15,444 bases of DNA from an uncultured Sediminicola sp. (lineage in GTDB: Bacteria; Bacteroidota; Bacteroidia; Flavobacteriales; Flavobacteriaceae), in assembly GCA_938039345.1 (NCBI GenBank), contig CALHVB010000054.1:1-15444 (forward strand), read 5' to 3'. The notes below the pieces were generated by a model. That model saw only the letters and a list, made by a program, of their open reading frames with translations, did not search any database and was not told the origin of the DNA. Positions 15,148-15,444 of the stretch are shown piece by piece. Every line of letters begins with the position of its first letter. Position 1 is the stretch's first letter. The position numbers and the translations under genes are program-made.

Positions 15148-15444
15148 ATGAAGAAGAAATATAATTTTGAGACAGAGGCAGTAAGAACACAAACAGAGCG
15201 CACACAATTTTTAGAGCATTCTACACCATTATACTTAACCTCTAGTTTTGTGTTTGAGGATGCTGAAGATATGAGAGCTGGGTTTGCAGAAGAAAAGGAA
15301 CGAAATCTATATTCTAGATATTCAAACCCTAACTCAACGGAGTTTATAGAAAAAGTATGTAAAATGGAAGGGGCAGAAACTGGTTTTGCTTTTGCATCTG
15401 GTATGGCTGCAGTTTTTTCAACTTTTGCTGCATTGGTAGATAGT
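15148..15444 (+). CDS. Second Cys/Met-metabolism PLP enzyme (MetZ-like), truncated by window end
   Basis: Only the first 99 codons are present and the frame is open to the last base. The product starts MKKKYNFETEAVRTQTERTQ and shows STPLYLTSSFVFEDAEDM, then YSRYSNPNSTEFIEK (PLP-phosphate loop of the gamma-synthase family) and EGAETGFAFASGMAAV, matching the large-domain start of trans-sulfuration enzymes. It is distinct from metY: the insert after VFED and the LYSRYSNPN form resemble O-succinylhomoserine sulfhydrylase/cystathionine gamma-synthase-like members. It follows the fusion gene by 29 bp in the same direction, so it belongs to the SAM-I-controlled operon. The catalytic lysine lies beyond the window and the exact reaction is open. 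Confidence 0.85.
   Translation, partial: MKKKYNFETEAVRTQTERTQFLEHSTPLYLTSSFVFEDAEDMRAGFAEEKERNLYSRYSNPNSTEFIEKVCKMEGAETGFAFASGMAAVFSTFAALVDS

Overview
The window is AT-rich and carries genes, promoters and start contexts typical of a marine-type member of the Bacteroidota, most likely Flavobacteriaceae. Supporting signs are TAnnTTTG -7 promoter boxes, starts without Shine-Dalgarno sequences, a lipoprotein whose lipobox is followed by K-E-E, a MetX-aspartokinase-homoserine dehydrogenase fusion, and a Kdo transferase and sugar enzymes of flavobacterial type. The family assignment is an inference from gene content, not from a database search.

Layout. (1) Positions 1-1028 hold no large gene. They contain a tandem array of a 105-bp unit (3.3 copies visible, probably continuing to the left), in which each unit has two inverted repeats, one of them terminator-like. 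Next to it are two tiny leftward genes (359-475 and 744-869) for 38- and 41-residue membrane peptides that are clearly paralogous to each other. (2) Positions 1029-4600 are envelope sugar genes: waaA (Kdo transferase) leftward and, divergently, a DegT/DnrJ/EryC1-type sugar aminotransferase coupled to galE, closed by a strong terminator. (3) Positions 4619-6514 carry a conserved-looking small protein of unknown function, a PAP2-type membrane phosphatase, and a convergent deoxynucleoside kinase. (4) Positions 6640-8118 are metK (SAM synthetase) with its own promoter, a SAM-II-type riboswitch and a terminator. (5) Positions 8120-10069 encode a CocE/NonD-type serine hydrolase lipoprotein, probably surface exposed. 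(6) Positions 10139-15444 are a methionine operon behind a SAM-I (S-box) riboswitch: metY, a 1127-residue three-domain fusion (homoserine O-acetyltransferase, aspartokinase, homoserine dehydrogenase), and the start of a second Cys/Met-metabolism PLP enzyme cut by the window edge.

How it works together. The operon at the right encodes most of the route from aspartate to homocysteine (aspartyl phosphate, homoserine, O-acetylhomoserine, homocysteine); aspartate-semialdehyde dehydrogenase and methionine synthase must lie elsewhere. MetK converts methionine to SAM. Both transcription units appear to be controlled by SAM through two structurally unrelated riboswitch classes within 3.6 kb of each other. 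The least explained parts of the window are the hairpin repeat array with its neighbouring duplicated micro-membrane-protein genes, and the candidate switching helix in the metK leader.
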